Shown here piece by piece: positions 27,401 through 35,835 of a stretch of DNA of 64,000 nucleotides; positions within the stretch are counted from its first letter, which is position 1, and each line of letters starts with the position of its first letter. The position numbers and the translations under genes are program-made. This DNA comes from Sorangium cellulosum So0157-2 (GTDB taxonomy: Bacteria; Myxococcota_A; Polyangia; Polyangiales; Polyangiaceae), in NCBI RefSeq assembly GCF_000418325.1, contig NC_021658.1, positions 13,062,501-13,126,500 of the forward strand. The letters are read 5' to 3'. The notes under the pieces are model-generated. The model saw only the letters and a list, made by a program, of their open reading frames with translations. It was not told the DNA's origin and did not search any database.

Positions 27401-28981
27401 ATGTCATCGCGCACCGATGATCCGAAGGCGACCCACCCGCCCACGGAGCTCGAGGCGATCGCGAGCCCGCCCGCGGCGCCGCTCGACGTGGAGGGCGCGC
27501 GGCAGGGGCTCGTCGACGGTGGATCGCCGGACGAGCGCCACGCGGACGCGGGCCCCGCGCCGAGCGATCCGGCCGGCAGCTCGGCCCGCGCCGCGGAGGC
27601 CGGCGGCGAGGCGGAGCTCGACGGCGAGGACGCGCCGCCGTCGGTCACCTCGGCCAGGATCCACGTGCGCCGCGACGAGCGCCTGGATCTCGTCATCGAG
27701 TACCTGGCCTTCGTGGCGAAGCCGATGCCGCTGTCGCTCCTCCTCGACGAGGCGCCGCAGCGGATCGCCGCCATCCTCGGCGCCGACGTGGCGTCGCTGT
27801 ACCTCCTCGAGGGCGACGGCGACGAGCTCGTGCTGCGCGGCAACGTCGGCTTCCCGCGCGAGGCGCGCGGCACGGTGCGGCTCTCGGTCGGGCAGGGCAT
27901 CACGGGCATGGCGGTCGAGTGCTTGCGCCCGATCTCGGTCGTCCAGGCGACGGAGCACGAGCGCTACCGCGCGTTCCCGGAGCTCCGCGAGGAGCGGTTC
28001 CCGGTCTTCCTGGCGGCGCCGATCCTCGGCAGCGGCCGCCCGCTCGGCGCCCTGGTCGTGCAGCGGGCGGGGGATCGCGCCTTCACGGCGCGGGACGTCG
28101 AGCTCCTCATGGCCCTGACGGCCCCGATCGCGGCCGGCGCGCGCCACGCCCAGGTGCTCGACGAGCTGCGCGAGCGGCGGCGGCGCACCGGCGGGGGCAC
28201 GCGCAAGGTCACGCTGCCGGGGCTGCCCGTGGTCCCGGGTCGCGCGCTCGGCGCCATCGCGGCCCTGCGGCGGCCGGCCAGCTCGTCGCTCGGCCCGCAG
28301 CGGGGCCACGGCGATCCGAAGCTCCTGCGGCTCGCCTTCGACATCGCGGAGAAGGCGCTCGTCGAGCTCCACGCCCGCGCGGCGGAGCGGGGCATCGCGC
28401 AGGACGCGGCGTTCCTCTCGACCTACCTCCTGATGATCGGCGACGGCCGCCTGCGCGCGCGCGCCTTCGAGCTCGCGGCCGGCGGGCGCACCGTCGCGCA
28501 AGCGCTCGGGACGGTCGCCCGCGAGGTGGCGCGGGCCGCCAACGGGATCGTCGGCGACCCGTTCTTGCAGGACCGCGCCCGCGACATCGAGGACCTCTGC
28601 GACGCGATCCTGATGCTGGCGACCCCCGACGCCCGGGCCGAGCTCCCGTCGAAGGCGGTCCTCGTGGGCGACCAGCTGACCGTGTTCGATCTCCTGATCT
28701 CCGCCCGGGCCAACCCCGTCGGCGTCGCGCTCAGCGAGCGGTCCGGGCCGCGCTCGCACGTGCTCCTCCAGCTGCTCGGCGTGCCGTCGATCGTGGATGT
28801 GGCCGGCGCGTTCCGCTGGGCGTCGCCGGGCGACGTCGCGCTCCTCGACGCGGACCACGGTTTTCTGGTGATCAACCCGTCGCGGGCCGAGGTCGCGACG
28901 GTCCGCGCGGCGCGGCGCAGGGGGCCGCCGCTGCCCGGACCGGCGCCGGACGACGGCGATGAGGACGAGCCGGCGAACTGA
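27401..28981 (+). CDS. GAF domain fused to a PtsI/PtsP-like N-terminal phosphotransfer region
   Basis: A 526-residue protein. After about 90 disordered residues comes a GAF domain (about 95-255: VASLYLLEGDGDELVLRGNVG and GQGITGMAVE are its core). The next part (about 290-500) matches the N-terminal domain of PTS Enzyme I, ending in the phosphohistidine motif SERSGPRSHVLLQLLGVPS with the active histidine retained. The C-terminal PEP-binding barrel of EI is absent. So it looks like a cut-down PtsP (EI-Ntr): a sensor plus a swivelling His domain that cannot autophosphorylate from PEP. It may receive phosphate from another protein. It is separated from luxC by 137 bases. The ATG at 27401 is chosen because upstream residues are arginine-rich. 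Confidence 0.8.
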   Translation: MSSRTDDPKATHPPTELEAIASPPAAPLDVEGARQGLVDGGSPDERHADAGPAPSDPAGSSARAAEAGGEAELDGEDAPPSVTSARIHVRRDERLDLVIEYLAFVAKPMPLSLLLDEAPQRIAAILGADVASLYLLEGDGDELVLRGNVGFPREARGTVRLSVGQGITGMAVECLRPISVVQATEHERYRAFPELREERFPVFLAAPILGSGRPLGALVVQRAGDRAFTARDVELLMALTAPIAAGARHAQVLDELRERRRRTGGGTRKVTLPGLPVVPGRALGAIAALRRPASSSLGPQRGHGDPKLLRLAFDIAEKALVELHARAAERGIAQDAAFLSTYLLMIGDGRLRARAFELAAGGRTVAQALGTVAREVARAANGIVGDPFLQDRARDIEDLCDAILMLATPDARAELPSKAVLVGDQLTVFDLLISARANPVGVALSERSGPRSHVLLQLLGVPSIVDVAGAFRWASPGDVALLDADHGFLVINPSRAEVATVRAARRRGPPLPGPAPDDGDEDEPAN

Positions 28982-29008
28982 GCACCGGCCGGGGCCGGCG
29001 CTCGCGGC

Positions 29009-29152
29009 TCAGCGGCTGGGCTGCGCGGCGGCGGCCGGGTCGGCCGGCGGCGTTCCCTGGGCGCTCTGCAGCTCCTTCTTGGCGCGCCAATTCGCCAGGC
29101 GCTTCGTGTCGCGTCGCTTCTTCTTGGCTCTCACTGCGGGCTTCTGCGGCAT
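29009..29152 (-). CDS. Small basic hypothetical protein
   Basis: A 47-residue, strongly basic peptide (AKKKRRDTKRLANWRAKKEL in residues 9-28) with an Ala/Pro-rich tail. The composition suggests RNA or ribosome binding, but I recognise no family. It starts at an ATG without a clear SD and lies opposite the flanking genes. It could be a random open frame. Confidence 0.42.
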   Translation of the reverse strand: MPQKPAVRAKKKRRDTKRLANWRAKKELQSAQGTPPADPAAAAQPSR

Positions 29153-29269
29153 GGCCGGGGGTATAGCCGCTCGAGCCCCTCGAGGGAACCCCGTACCTCG
29201 GCCGCCGCACCATCGACGGGCCGCCGGGCGTTGACGCCTCACGGCGCCCGCCCCATGACCGCTCGTCCA

Positions 29270-29632
29270 ATGAACGTCCGTCTCGTGCATGAGTTCCGCT
29301 TCGAGGCCGCCCACCGCCTCCCCAAGGTGCCGCAGGGGCACAAGTGCGCGCGCCTCCACGGTCACAGCTTCAAGATCGAGGTCGCGATCCGCGGCCCCGT
29401 GAACGAGGAGACGGGGTGGTTCATCGATTACGGCCACCTCTACGAAGCCTGGGCGCCCCTCCACGACCTGCTCGATCACAACTACCTGAACGAGGTCCCG
29501 GGGCTGGAGAACCCGACGAGCGAGGTGCTCGCCCGGTGGATCTGGAACCGCCTCGCGCCGTCGCTGCCGTCCTTGAACCGGGTCACCGTCTTCGAGACCT
29601 GCGACGCCCGCTGCGAGTACGAGGGCGACTAG
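29270..29632 (+). CDS. queD: 6-carboxy-5,6,7,8-tetrahydropterin synthase
   Basis: A 120-residue QueD homologue, strikingly close to the enterobacterial sequence over its length. The zinc histidines are in FEAAHRLPKV and LHGHSFK. The catalytic cysteine is in GHKCARLHGH (about residue 27), and GLENPTSEVLARWIW is the family signature. It converts dihydroneopterin triphosphate to carboxytetrahydropterin in the queuosine/7-deazaguanine pathway. Start: ATG at 29270 by alignment in memory with E. coli; an ATG at 29255 is also in frame. queC, queE and queF are not in this window. The ferredoxin-like gene begins 4 bases after the stop. Confidence 0.94.
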   Translation: MNVRLVHEFRFEAAHRLPKVPQGHKCARLHGHSFKIEVAIRGPVNEETGWFIDYGHLYEAWAPLHDLLDHNYLNEVPGLENPTSEVLARWIWNRLAPSLPSLNRVTVFETCDARCEYEGD

Positions 29633-29636
29633 GTCG

Positions 29637-29921
29637 ATGAAGACGCTCGTCTGCCGCTGCGAGGACGTCACCCTGCGCGAGCTCGAGGCCGCGATGGAGC
29701 GCGGCTACAAGGACATCGAGTCGGTCAAGCGCTACACGGGCTTCGGCACCGGCTGGTGCCAGGGCAAGTGGTGCCTCGCGCTCTGCGCGCGGCTCATCGA
29801 GGAGCGCGGGGGCGACGTCCAGAAGCCGATCACGCCGCGGCCCCCGTACCACCCGGTCTCGCTCGCGGCGCTCGCCGGGCTCGACGCGCTCGGCCTCCGC
29901 GGCGGCGGGCACGAGCGCTAG
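29637..29921 (+). CDS. BFD-like [2Fe-2S]-binding protein
   Basis: A 94-residue protein with the four cysteines of the bacterioferritin-associated-ferredoxin fold: CRCE near residue 6 and GWCQGKWC-x3-C near residues 41-50. In complexes such as sarcosine or proline dehydrogenases and NirB-like enzymes this domain carries electrons; the stand-alone form here resembles the small subunits of amino-acid-oxidising dehydrogenases. It begins 4 bases after queD, so it is probably translated from the same mRNA, but no dehydrogenase subunits follow. The C-terminus (KPITPRPPYHPVSLAALAG) is like that of small 2Fe-2S subunits. Substrate pathway unknown. Confidence 0.88.
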   Translation: MKTLVCRCEDVTLRELEAAMERGYKDIESVKRYTGFGTGWCQGKWCLALCARLIEERGGDVQKPITPRPPYHPVSLAALAGLDALGLRGGGHER

Positions 29922-29967
29922 CGCCGGCCGCGCCCGCGCGCGCCCGCCGCGGCGCCCCTGCCGATCG

Positions 29968-30795
29968 TCAGCCGAGCGGCCGCCGGGCGCTGGCGCACCC
30001 GACGTTCACGGTCAGCTCGAAGACGCCCTCGGACCAGTACTTCGAGACCGCGTGGTGCAGGTACGCGAGCATCGAGTCGATGATCTGCGGCTCGAGGTCG
30101 AGCATCGCCGTCGCCTCGGGGATCACCATCAGCCGCGAGATGGGGTCCTCGAGGAACTCGCGCCCGCTGTCGAACGACACCGCGATGAGCTGGACGTCGA
30201 CCTCGACCTCGTCGAACCCGGCGTCCTCGATCTCCTCGGCGATGGTCTCGAGCGTCGGGCGGCTGGCGGAGGCGGCGTCGACCGCCGCGCCGAGCTCCGA
30301 CAGGTCCTGCTTGAGCGCGCACTCCCGCGCGATGTCGGCCACCTCCGGGAACGAGCCGCGCAGCGGCAGCGCGATGAGCGCCTGGCCGCCGGGAACCAGC
30401 ACCCGGCGCAGCTCGGCGAGGAGCTGCGCCCGCTCGCTCGGGCGGCAGACCGGGTGCAGCGTGAACGCGTGGGTGAAGCTCGCGTCCGGCAGCGGCGTGG
30501 GCAGGGCGTCGGCGAGCACGTAGCTCGCGTTCATCCCGGAGAACAGCGCCGCCTTGGCGCGCGCGAGATCGAGCGCGGCGGCGGACCCGTCGATCCCCAC
30601 GAGCGTCGCCCCGGGCAGCTTGTCGGCCACGATCGCGTCGGGGAAGCCGCTCCGACAGCCGAGGTGGGCGATGCGCGCCGCCTCCGAGGGCAGCAGCATG
30701 TCCACCGCCAGCGAGGCGAAGAACGAGATGTAGCGCGGGACGACCGCGTGCTCGAACAACACGGCGTCCGCCGCGCTCAGCGGCGGGCCGATCAT
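29968..30795 (-). CDS. Class I SAM-dependent methyltransferase
   Basis: A 275-residue methyltransferase with the Rossmann SAM-binding core. Motif I is IAHLGCRSGFPDAIVADKLPG (around residues 42-60) with LVGIDGSAAALDLA after it, and motif IV/post-motif is LPDASFTHAFTLHPVCR. The conserved glycine of motif I is in HLGCRSG. A C-terminal half of about 120 residues is unrecognised and helix-rich, typical of an accessory substrate domain. Its start overlaps the stop of the HEAT-repeat gene by one base (TGATG), so they are co-translated. The target is unknown. Confidence 0.82.
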   Translation of the reverse strand: MIGPPLSAADAVLFEHAVVPRYISFFASLAVDMLLPSEAARIAHLGCRSGFPDAIVADKLPGATLVGIDGSAAALDLARAKAALFSGMNASYVLADALPTPLPDASFTHAFTLHPVCRPSERAQLLAELRRVLVPGGQALIALPLRGSFPEVADIARECALKQDLSELGAAVDAASASRPTLETIAEEIEDAGFDEVEVDVQLIAVSFDSGREFLEDPISRLMVIPEATAMLDLEPQIIDSMLAYLHHAVSKYWSEGVFELTVNVGCASARRPLG

Positions 30796-31475
30796 CAGGC
30801 GACCCCGTCCTCTTCCTCCTCGTCGTAGGGCGCGAGGAGGCCGAGCGCCTCTTCGGCGAGCTCGCCGAGCGTGACCTCCGACGTCGCGTCGTCGCCGCCG
30901 TCGTCGGCCAGCTCGACCGTGCGCATGTCGCCGATCAGCGGCTGGATCAGCGGCGCGTGCGCCGGGTCGCCGATCTCGACCAGGGTCTCGATCGCCGCCG
31001 CCACCGCGTCCGGATCCTTGTGGCCGAGGAACTGGCCGAGCAGCTTCGGCACGCCCGGCTCCGGCACCTCGGCGATGAGGTACGGCAGCTCCGGCAGCGC
31101 GGACGACCCGACCGGCAGCCGCTTGAGCGCCCGCTCGATCGCCTGCGCGACCTCCTTGAAGCGGTCGTAGGCGAGCGACTCGATCTCCTCGCCCGCCGCC
31201 TGACGCGCCTCGGGGTGCTCCGAGGCGAGCACGTCGATGAGCGCGTCGAGCGCGCGCGGGCCCTCGTGCTCGCCGAGCAGCGACGCGATGCGCACCAGCC
31301 GGAGCGCCGCCTCGTCCTCGTCGTTCTCGCGCGCCGCGCTCGCGATCGCGTCCGTGAGGACGTCCAGCAACGCATCGCCGGGCATGGCCGCCAGATCGTC
31401 GTGGAGCCGGCGAGCCGTGCGCTCCGCGTCGAACAGCTTGTTCAGGGTCGTCTCGATAGCTTGGCGATTTTGCAC
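30795..31475 (-). CDS. HEAT-repeat protein
   Basis: A 226-residue all-helical protein with several HEAT-like repeats (ALDALIDVLASEHPEARQAAG, AVAAAIETLVEIGDPAHAPLI) and an acidic C-terminus. No catalytic motif is seen. It is probably a scaffold or regulator. The translational coupling with the methyltransferase suggests a two-protein complex in which the HEAT protein binds or presents the substrate. The start is GTG at 31475 with no strong SD. Confidence 0.72.
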   Translation of the reverse strand: MQNRQAIETTLNKLFDAERTARRLHDDLAAMPGDALLDVLTDAIASAARENDEDEAALRLVRIASLLGEHEGPRALDALIDVLASEHPEARQAAGEEIESLAYDRFKEVAQAIERALKRLPVGSSALPELPYLIAEVPEPGVPKLLGQFLGHKDPDAVAAAIETLVEIGDPAHAPLIQPLIGDMRTVELADDGGDDATSEVTLGELAEEALGLLAPYDEEEEDGVA

Positions 31476-31633
31476 GAAGAGGAGCTATCAACAGCGCGCC
31501 GCCTCCGCAAGCCGGCAGGCAGCAAGGGCCCGTTCCCCGCGGATTCCCGTCCACGGCGGGCGCGGCCACGCCCGGCCCGGCGCTACCGCATCGCGCTCGC
31601 CTGCCGCGCGCGATGCGGTAGACCGTTCATGGC

Positions 31634-32566
31634 ATGCGCGCGTCCGGCTCATCGCAAGCCCGCCCGACGAGGGCGGCGGTCTCCCCTTCCCCGCTCGTGC
31701 GCGGCGCCGCGGCGTCCGCCCTCGTCCTTGCGCTCGGGGGCCTCGACGACCCCGCGCCGCCGCCGCCCGCGGTCGTCCCTCCGGCGGCCGCGGCGCGCGG
31801 CGCCGCGGGCGCGGCGGCGCTCTGCGGCCCGCGCACCGTGCCGGAGGGCGCCGCGTGCGTCCCGCTGCCGGCGCCGGGCGCGCCGCTCTCCGAGGGCGGT
31901 GCGGCGGCGCTCTCCGGCCCGGGCGGCGCGCGTCCCGCGGGGGCGGGCGCGCGCGGGCAGGCCTACGAGCACATCCCCCGCCGCCCGGAACGTCCGGCGA
32001 GCGCCGCCGCGTACGCGTTCCCGATCGGCGCGCCGGATCGGGCGCCCGGGTTCCTCCTCGTCGAGGGCGCTCCAGCGCAGCCGGGCGCGCCGCCTCCGGC
32101 GGGCCCCGTCGCCGCGATCGGCGCCGCGCGACCCGAGCCGCCGTCCTGGGCCGGCGGGGTCGACCTCGCGGCGGCGCGGGGCGACCGCGTGACGTCGCTG
32201 CGGCTCGAGGGGCAGGAGGGGAAGGCCGAGGTCGTCTTCGTCGGCGAGCTGTCCGGGATCACGGTCGCCACGGCGCACGACGTCCGCGACGTGGATCGCG
32301 TGCGCAGGTACGTCCTGCTCCACGGCCACCTCGACCGCCCCGGCCCCGGCGTCGTGGCGGGCGCGCGCCTCGACGCGGGCGATGTGGTCGGTTACGCCGG
32401 CGACACCGGCAGCCCGGGCCTCGTCCGGCTGCGCCTCGAGGCGCGGCAGCTCCGCGAGGGCGCGCGGCTCTCGGATCTCGATCCGAAGCGCATCATCGAC
32501 GCCGCGGTGACGGTGCCGTGCGACCTCCGCAACGTGCTGCCGCTCCGTCAGGGCGCGAGCTTGTAG
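31634..32566 (+). CDS. Degenerate LytM/M23 peptidase-like secreted protein
   Basis: A 310-residue protein with an N-terminal signal-like stretch (ALVLALGG, about residues 28-35) followed by about 110 Ala/Pro/Gly-rich residues. The C-terminal 150 residues match the M23/LytM fold: GGVDLAAARGDRV, then YVLLHGHLDRPGPGVVAGAR (the HxH motif is kept), then DVVGYAGDTGSPGLVRLRLE. The first zinc histidine before GVD is replaced, and the last histidine of LHFE is Arg (RLRLE). So it is likely a non-catalytic LytM relative, as with EnvC/NlpD-type activators. It converges with the response regulator and overlaps its end by 19 bases. Confidence 0.7.
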   Translation: MRASGSSQARPTRAAVSPSPLVRGAAASALVLALGGLDDPAPPPPAVVPPAAAARGAAGAAALCGPRTVPEGAACVPLPAPGAPLSEGGAAALSGPGGARPAGAGARGQAYEHIPRRPERPASAAAYAFPIGAPDRAPGFLLVEGAPAQPGAPPPAGPVAAIGAARPEPPSWAGGVDLAAARGDRVTSLRLEGQEGKAEVVFVGELSGITVATAHDVRDVDRVRRYVLLHGHLDRPGPGVVAGARLDAGDVVGYAGDTGSPGLVRLRLEARQLREGARLSDLDPKRIIDAAVTVPCDLRNVLPLRQGASL

Positions 32567-33240
32567 CCGAAGCCGTAGACCGTGAGGATGTGCTCCGGCT
32601 TGTCGGGCGAGCGCTCGATCTTCTTGCGCAGCTTGACGATGAAGTTGTCGACCGTGCGGTTCGACGGCCCGGCCTCGATCCCCCAGATCTTCTGGAGGAT
32701 CTCCTCGCGCGAGACCGGCTGGCCCAGGCGCTCGTGCAAGAGGCGCAGGAGCTCGACCTCGTAGAACGACAGCTGATCCGACCGCGAGCCCCGCGAGACG
32801 GTGTGGGCGGTCATGTTGACCTGCACGTTGCCGATGGTGAACACCTCGACCGGCGCCTCGGCGGGCCGGGCGGCGCGGCGGAAGAGGGCGCGCAGCCGGG
32901 CGATGAGCTCGCCCACGCTGAACGGCTTGGTCACGTAGTCGTCGGCGCCCGCGTCGAGGCCGCGGATCTTGTCGATCTCCTGGCCTCGGGCCGTCAGCAT
33001 GATGATCGGCACGAACGCGTCCCAGCGGCGCAGGTCCTCGCAGACCTTGAAGCCGTTGGTGTCGGGGAGCATGAGGTCGAGCAGGATCGCGTCCGGCTTC
33101 TCCTGCCGCGCGAGCAGCACGCCGTCCTTCCCCTTCGAGGCCGACGCCACCGAGAAGCCCTCGAACTCGAGGGCATCCGTCAGCCCCAGCACGATGTGGG
33201 GCTCGTCCTCGATGATCAGGATCTTCTTGCGTGCCGCCAC
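32548..33240 (-). CDS. OmpR/PhoB family response regulator
   Basis: A 230-residue two-domain regulator. The receiver (residues 1-118) has the acidic pair in IIEDEPH, the phosphoacceptor aspartate in AILLDLMLPDTNG (about residue 52), and TARGQ and KPFSVGEL. The C-terminal winged helix (about 130-230) has the recognition-helix segment GPSNRTVDNFIVKLRKKIE and wing VYGFGYKLAP. It should bind direct repeats upstream of target genes when phosphorylated. Start: GTG at 33240 (a further in-frame GTG is at 33264). No histidine kinase is adjacent, so it is an orphan here. Confidence 0.93.
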   Translation of the reverse strand: MAARKKILIIEDEPHIVLGLTDALEFEGFSVASASKGKDGVLLARQEKPDAILLDLMLPDTNGFKVCEDLRRWDAFVPIIMLTARGQEIDKIRGLDAGADDYVTKPFSVGELIARLRALFRRAARPAEAPVEVFTIGNVQVNMTAHTVSRGSRSDQLSFYEVELLRLLHERLGQPVSREEILQKIWGIEAGPSNRTVDNFIVKLRKKIERSPDKPEHILTVYGFGYKLAP

Positions 33241-33324
33241 GACGGAGTGCGGTCTTAGCACAAAACCGACCGGGCCCCGCGAGGGCGCTGCCGGCCGGCG
33301 CGCCGGAGCCCCCTCCGGGGCCAC

Positions 33325-33365
33325 AAAAAGCGGCGCGGGGCGCGATCTCGCGATCGGCCCCGCGC
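33325..33365 (-). terminator. Rho-independent terminator of the vWA lipoprotein gene
   Basis: Nine-base GC stem GCGCGGGGC/GCCCCGCGC with a 15-base loop. On the minus strand it is followed after three bases by a run of five T (five A on the plus strand at 33325-33329). It lies about 20 bases after the lipoprotein stop and ahead of the regulator gene. This is the best terminator in the window. Confidence 0.7.
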
Positions 33366-33387
33366 GCCGGGTCAGCCCGCCGTCAGC

Positions 33388-35835
33388 CTACTCGCCGGAG
33401 CAGGTGATGAACAGCGTGGAGCCCTGCTGGGCTTCGCCCTTGCCCGTGAACCGGATCTTGCGCCGCTCGGTCGACGGGCAGTCGGCGACGATCGCCGCAT
33501 CGCCGACCCTGATCGACGGATCGACGTAGCACCACCCGTGCACCGGCTGGCCACCGGACTCGACGTTGTCGCCGACGTTGTTCCTGCACTCGTAGGCCGG
33601 TTCGCCCGGATTCGCGCCCGCGAGCTGCTGGATCTCGCACACGCAGTCCCAGCCTGAGACCTTCGCGATGTCGAGGGCGAGCACCTCCTCCACCGCGGCA
33701 TAGCGATCCTCGTTCTCCGGCACCACCGCGCGCCCCGTCGCCGGGTCGCAGCCGCACTGGCCCTGCGAGTTGCGCGCCTCGAGGATCAGGCAGGAGACCT
33801 GCTGGTTCTCGTCGGGGGTCAAGGTGCGCGGCAGGCACTGGCCGCCGAGCACCGTCTTCAGGCGATCGATGATGGCGCCGATCGCCGGCCGGTAGCCGTA
33901 GTCGGCCGCGTTGTCGTTGTCGAGCTGCGCCGGGCACACCGAGCCGACGATGCCCTGGGGTCCGAGCTCGCGGATGAGCTGCAGCTCGCGGAGGCCCGGG
34001 TAGGCCTTCGCCTTGATCTGCGTCGTCGTCCTGGCCCCCGGCTGATCCTGACCGCTTCCGGCTTCCGGCTGGCACAGCGGGTTGTCGTTCGGCGCGTCCT
34101 GGAGCTCCCTGCAGTCGCAGCTCTGGGCGTTGCCCTCGCAGGACTTCGAGTCGGGGAGATCGAAGATGCACGCGTACTGGAGGTCGCCGGTGCTCCCCGG
34201 CGGGATCGTGTACTCGCGGCCGTTGATGGTGTTCCAGCCCGTCTGGTCCGGCGCGACGATGGTGTCGCCGGTGATCGGGTTCGTGCCCGAGCGCGGCGCC
34301 GTCGACTCGATCATGAACGGGTCCTTCGGCGGCTGGTACTTCGCGGGGTCGCCGAGGATGAGCTCCCAGGTGCTGCTGAACGCGTTGTCGAGCAGCGGGG
34401 AGCCGAGCTCGGTCGCGTTCTTGAACCCGCCGACCGGCTCGCCGTCCTCGTTGAGGCCGCGCAGGAGGTCCGGCTCGCCCTGCGCGTTCTGGCGCGCGAT
34501 GTCCTGCCAGGGAACGCCGACGATGCCGGCGAAGAAGACGAGCCCGGGATCGCGGATGATCGAGTCATTGTCGTCGGTGGCCAGATCGCTGAAGATCGGG
34601 TTCGGGACGAGATCGCCCTGGCGGTTCGGGATCTGCGCCTCGGTGAAGGCGCGTCGGTAGCGCTCGATCGGGTAGAGGAAGTCGAAGCCGAACCGGCGCT
34701 TCTGATCCCAGCAGCGGGAGTTGACCGGATCCTCGGCGATGTTCAGCCGGGCGGGGAAGCCGTCGGAGCCCGTGCAGGCCGGGTCGGGCGGGCAGCCATC
34801 CTGGTTCTGGCTGCACGACCTGCAGCACTTGTTGCCCGGGTCGGTGGCGCACTCGGCGCGCGGCCGCCACAGGCGGAAGCCGTTCCTGGTCTCAGCGACG
34901 AGGTAGTTGCGGCCCTCCTCGCGGATCGAGCAGTCGTTCTCGTCGCTGAGCATGATGATCGCGAGGAGGGAGCTCGACCGGAGGAACTCGCTGCGTTGCT
35001 GGATGACGGTGGCGTCCAGGCCCATCGGCACGGCGACGTCGCCCTGGATCTCGATCCGCTCGTAGGGCTCCGGGTCGACGAGGAAGCGGTACACGCTCTC
35101 GAGCTGCGCCTCGAAGCCGCAGCCGGACTGCCCGGTGCCCTTGACCATCGCCCTGAGCTGCTCGACGAGCGACGTGTCGTTGAGGTCGTTGGGCGAGTCG
35201 CCATCGATGTCCGCCTCGCCGTCTTCCGGGTCGGGCCTCTCCGGCTCTCCGTTCTCGTCGCGCTTCTGATCGGGATCCCAGGCCAGGAAGCCCTTGTTGA
35301 GGTAGGTCGGGAGGTCGTTGACCTGGGAGTTCTCGTCGCTGCGCGCGAGGAGGTGCGCCATGTCCACGTTGGACGGGCTCGTCATCGCCGGGCAGGCGCC
35401 CGAGCCGTGGCCGCCGAGGCTCGAGCTGATGATGCCGATGTGGATGTCCTTGACCGGCTCGAACTCGCGCTTGAAGTCGGTCGGGCATTCGTCGTTCGGC
35501 GACGAGACCGTCGTGGGGTCCTGCATGCCGCTCTTGTGGATGCAGCGCGGGTTGACGAGGCCCTGCACGAGGTCGGGGATGGCGGTGGCGAGGATGTCCT
35601 GCTTGTCGGCCATCGAGCCCGAGTTGTCGATGGCCAGGAGGAGGTCGATCTTGTCGACCGAGCTCTGGGTCAGCCTCTCGACGATCGTCGACGTCGTGCG
35701 GGGCTCGTTCGCGGCGATGGGGCGGTTCAGACATCCGAAGGCGCTGCCTGTGCCCGCGATCAGGAGGCCCGCCATGGCGAGCCTCATCGCGCCCCTCCAC
35801 GGGCGCCTCCTCTCACGCTCAATCCGCGTCATCAT
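33388..35835 (-). CDS. Large Cys-rich vWA-domain lipoprotein
   Basis: An 815-residue exported lipoprotein. The signal peptide runs to GTGSAFGC, with lipid cysteine at about residue 35. Near residue 65 is a von Willebrand A motif, KIDLLLAIDNSGSMADKQDIL, whose D-x-S-x-S is a complete MIDAS start. Later MIDAS-type motif IIMLSDENDCSI (about residue 295) belongs to the same domain. The second half is rich in cysteines (CCRSCSQNQDGCPPDPAC; CDCRELQ; CGCDPATG; CVCEIQQ) and has EGF-like spacing, though no single domain fits. Start: first of two ATG codons, with AAAGGAAAG upstream. Probably a surface or periplasmic adhesion/metal-binding protein; function unknown. Close relatives are common in myxobacteria by my recollection. 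Confidence 0.82.
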   Translation of the reverse strand: MMTRIERERRRPWRGAMRLAMAGLLIAGTGSAFGCLNRPIAANEPRTTSTIVERLTQSSVDKIDLLLAIDNSGSMADKQDILATAIPDLVQGLVNPRCIHKSGMQDPTTVSSPNDECPTDFKREFEPVKDIHIGIISSSLGGHGSGACPAMTSPSNVDMAHLLARSDENSQVNDLPTYLNKGFLAWDPDQKRDENGEPERPDPEDGEADIDGDSPNDLNDTSLVEQLRAMVKGTGQSGCGFEAQLESVYRFLVDPEPYERIEIQGDVAVPMGLDATVIQQRSEFLRSSSLLAIIMLSDENDCSIREEGRNYLVAETRNGFRLWRPRAECATDPGNKCCRSCSQNQDGCPPDPACTGSDGFPARLNIAEDPVNSRCWDQKRRFGFDFLYPIERYRRAFTEAQIPNRQGDLVPNPIFSDLATDDNDSIIRDPGLVFFAGIVGVPWQDIARQNAQGEPDLLRGLNEDGEPVGGFKNATELGSPLLDNAFSSTWELILGDPAKYQPPKDPFMIESTAPRSGTNPITGDTIVAPDQTGWNTINGREYTIPPGSTGDLQYACIFDLPDSKSCEGNAQSCDCRELQDAPNDNPLCQPEAGSGQDQPGARTTTQIKAKAYPGLRELQLIRELGPQGIVGSVCPAQLDNDNAADYGYRPAIGAIIDRLKTVLGGQCLPRTLTPDENQQVSCLILEARNSQGQCGCDPATGRAVVPENEDRYAAVEEVLALDIAKVSGWDCVCEIQQLAGANPGEPAYECRNNVGDNVESGGQPVHGWCYVDPSIRVGDAAIVADCPSTERRKIRFTGKGEAQQGSTLFITCSGE

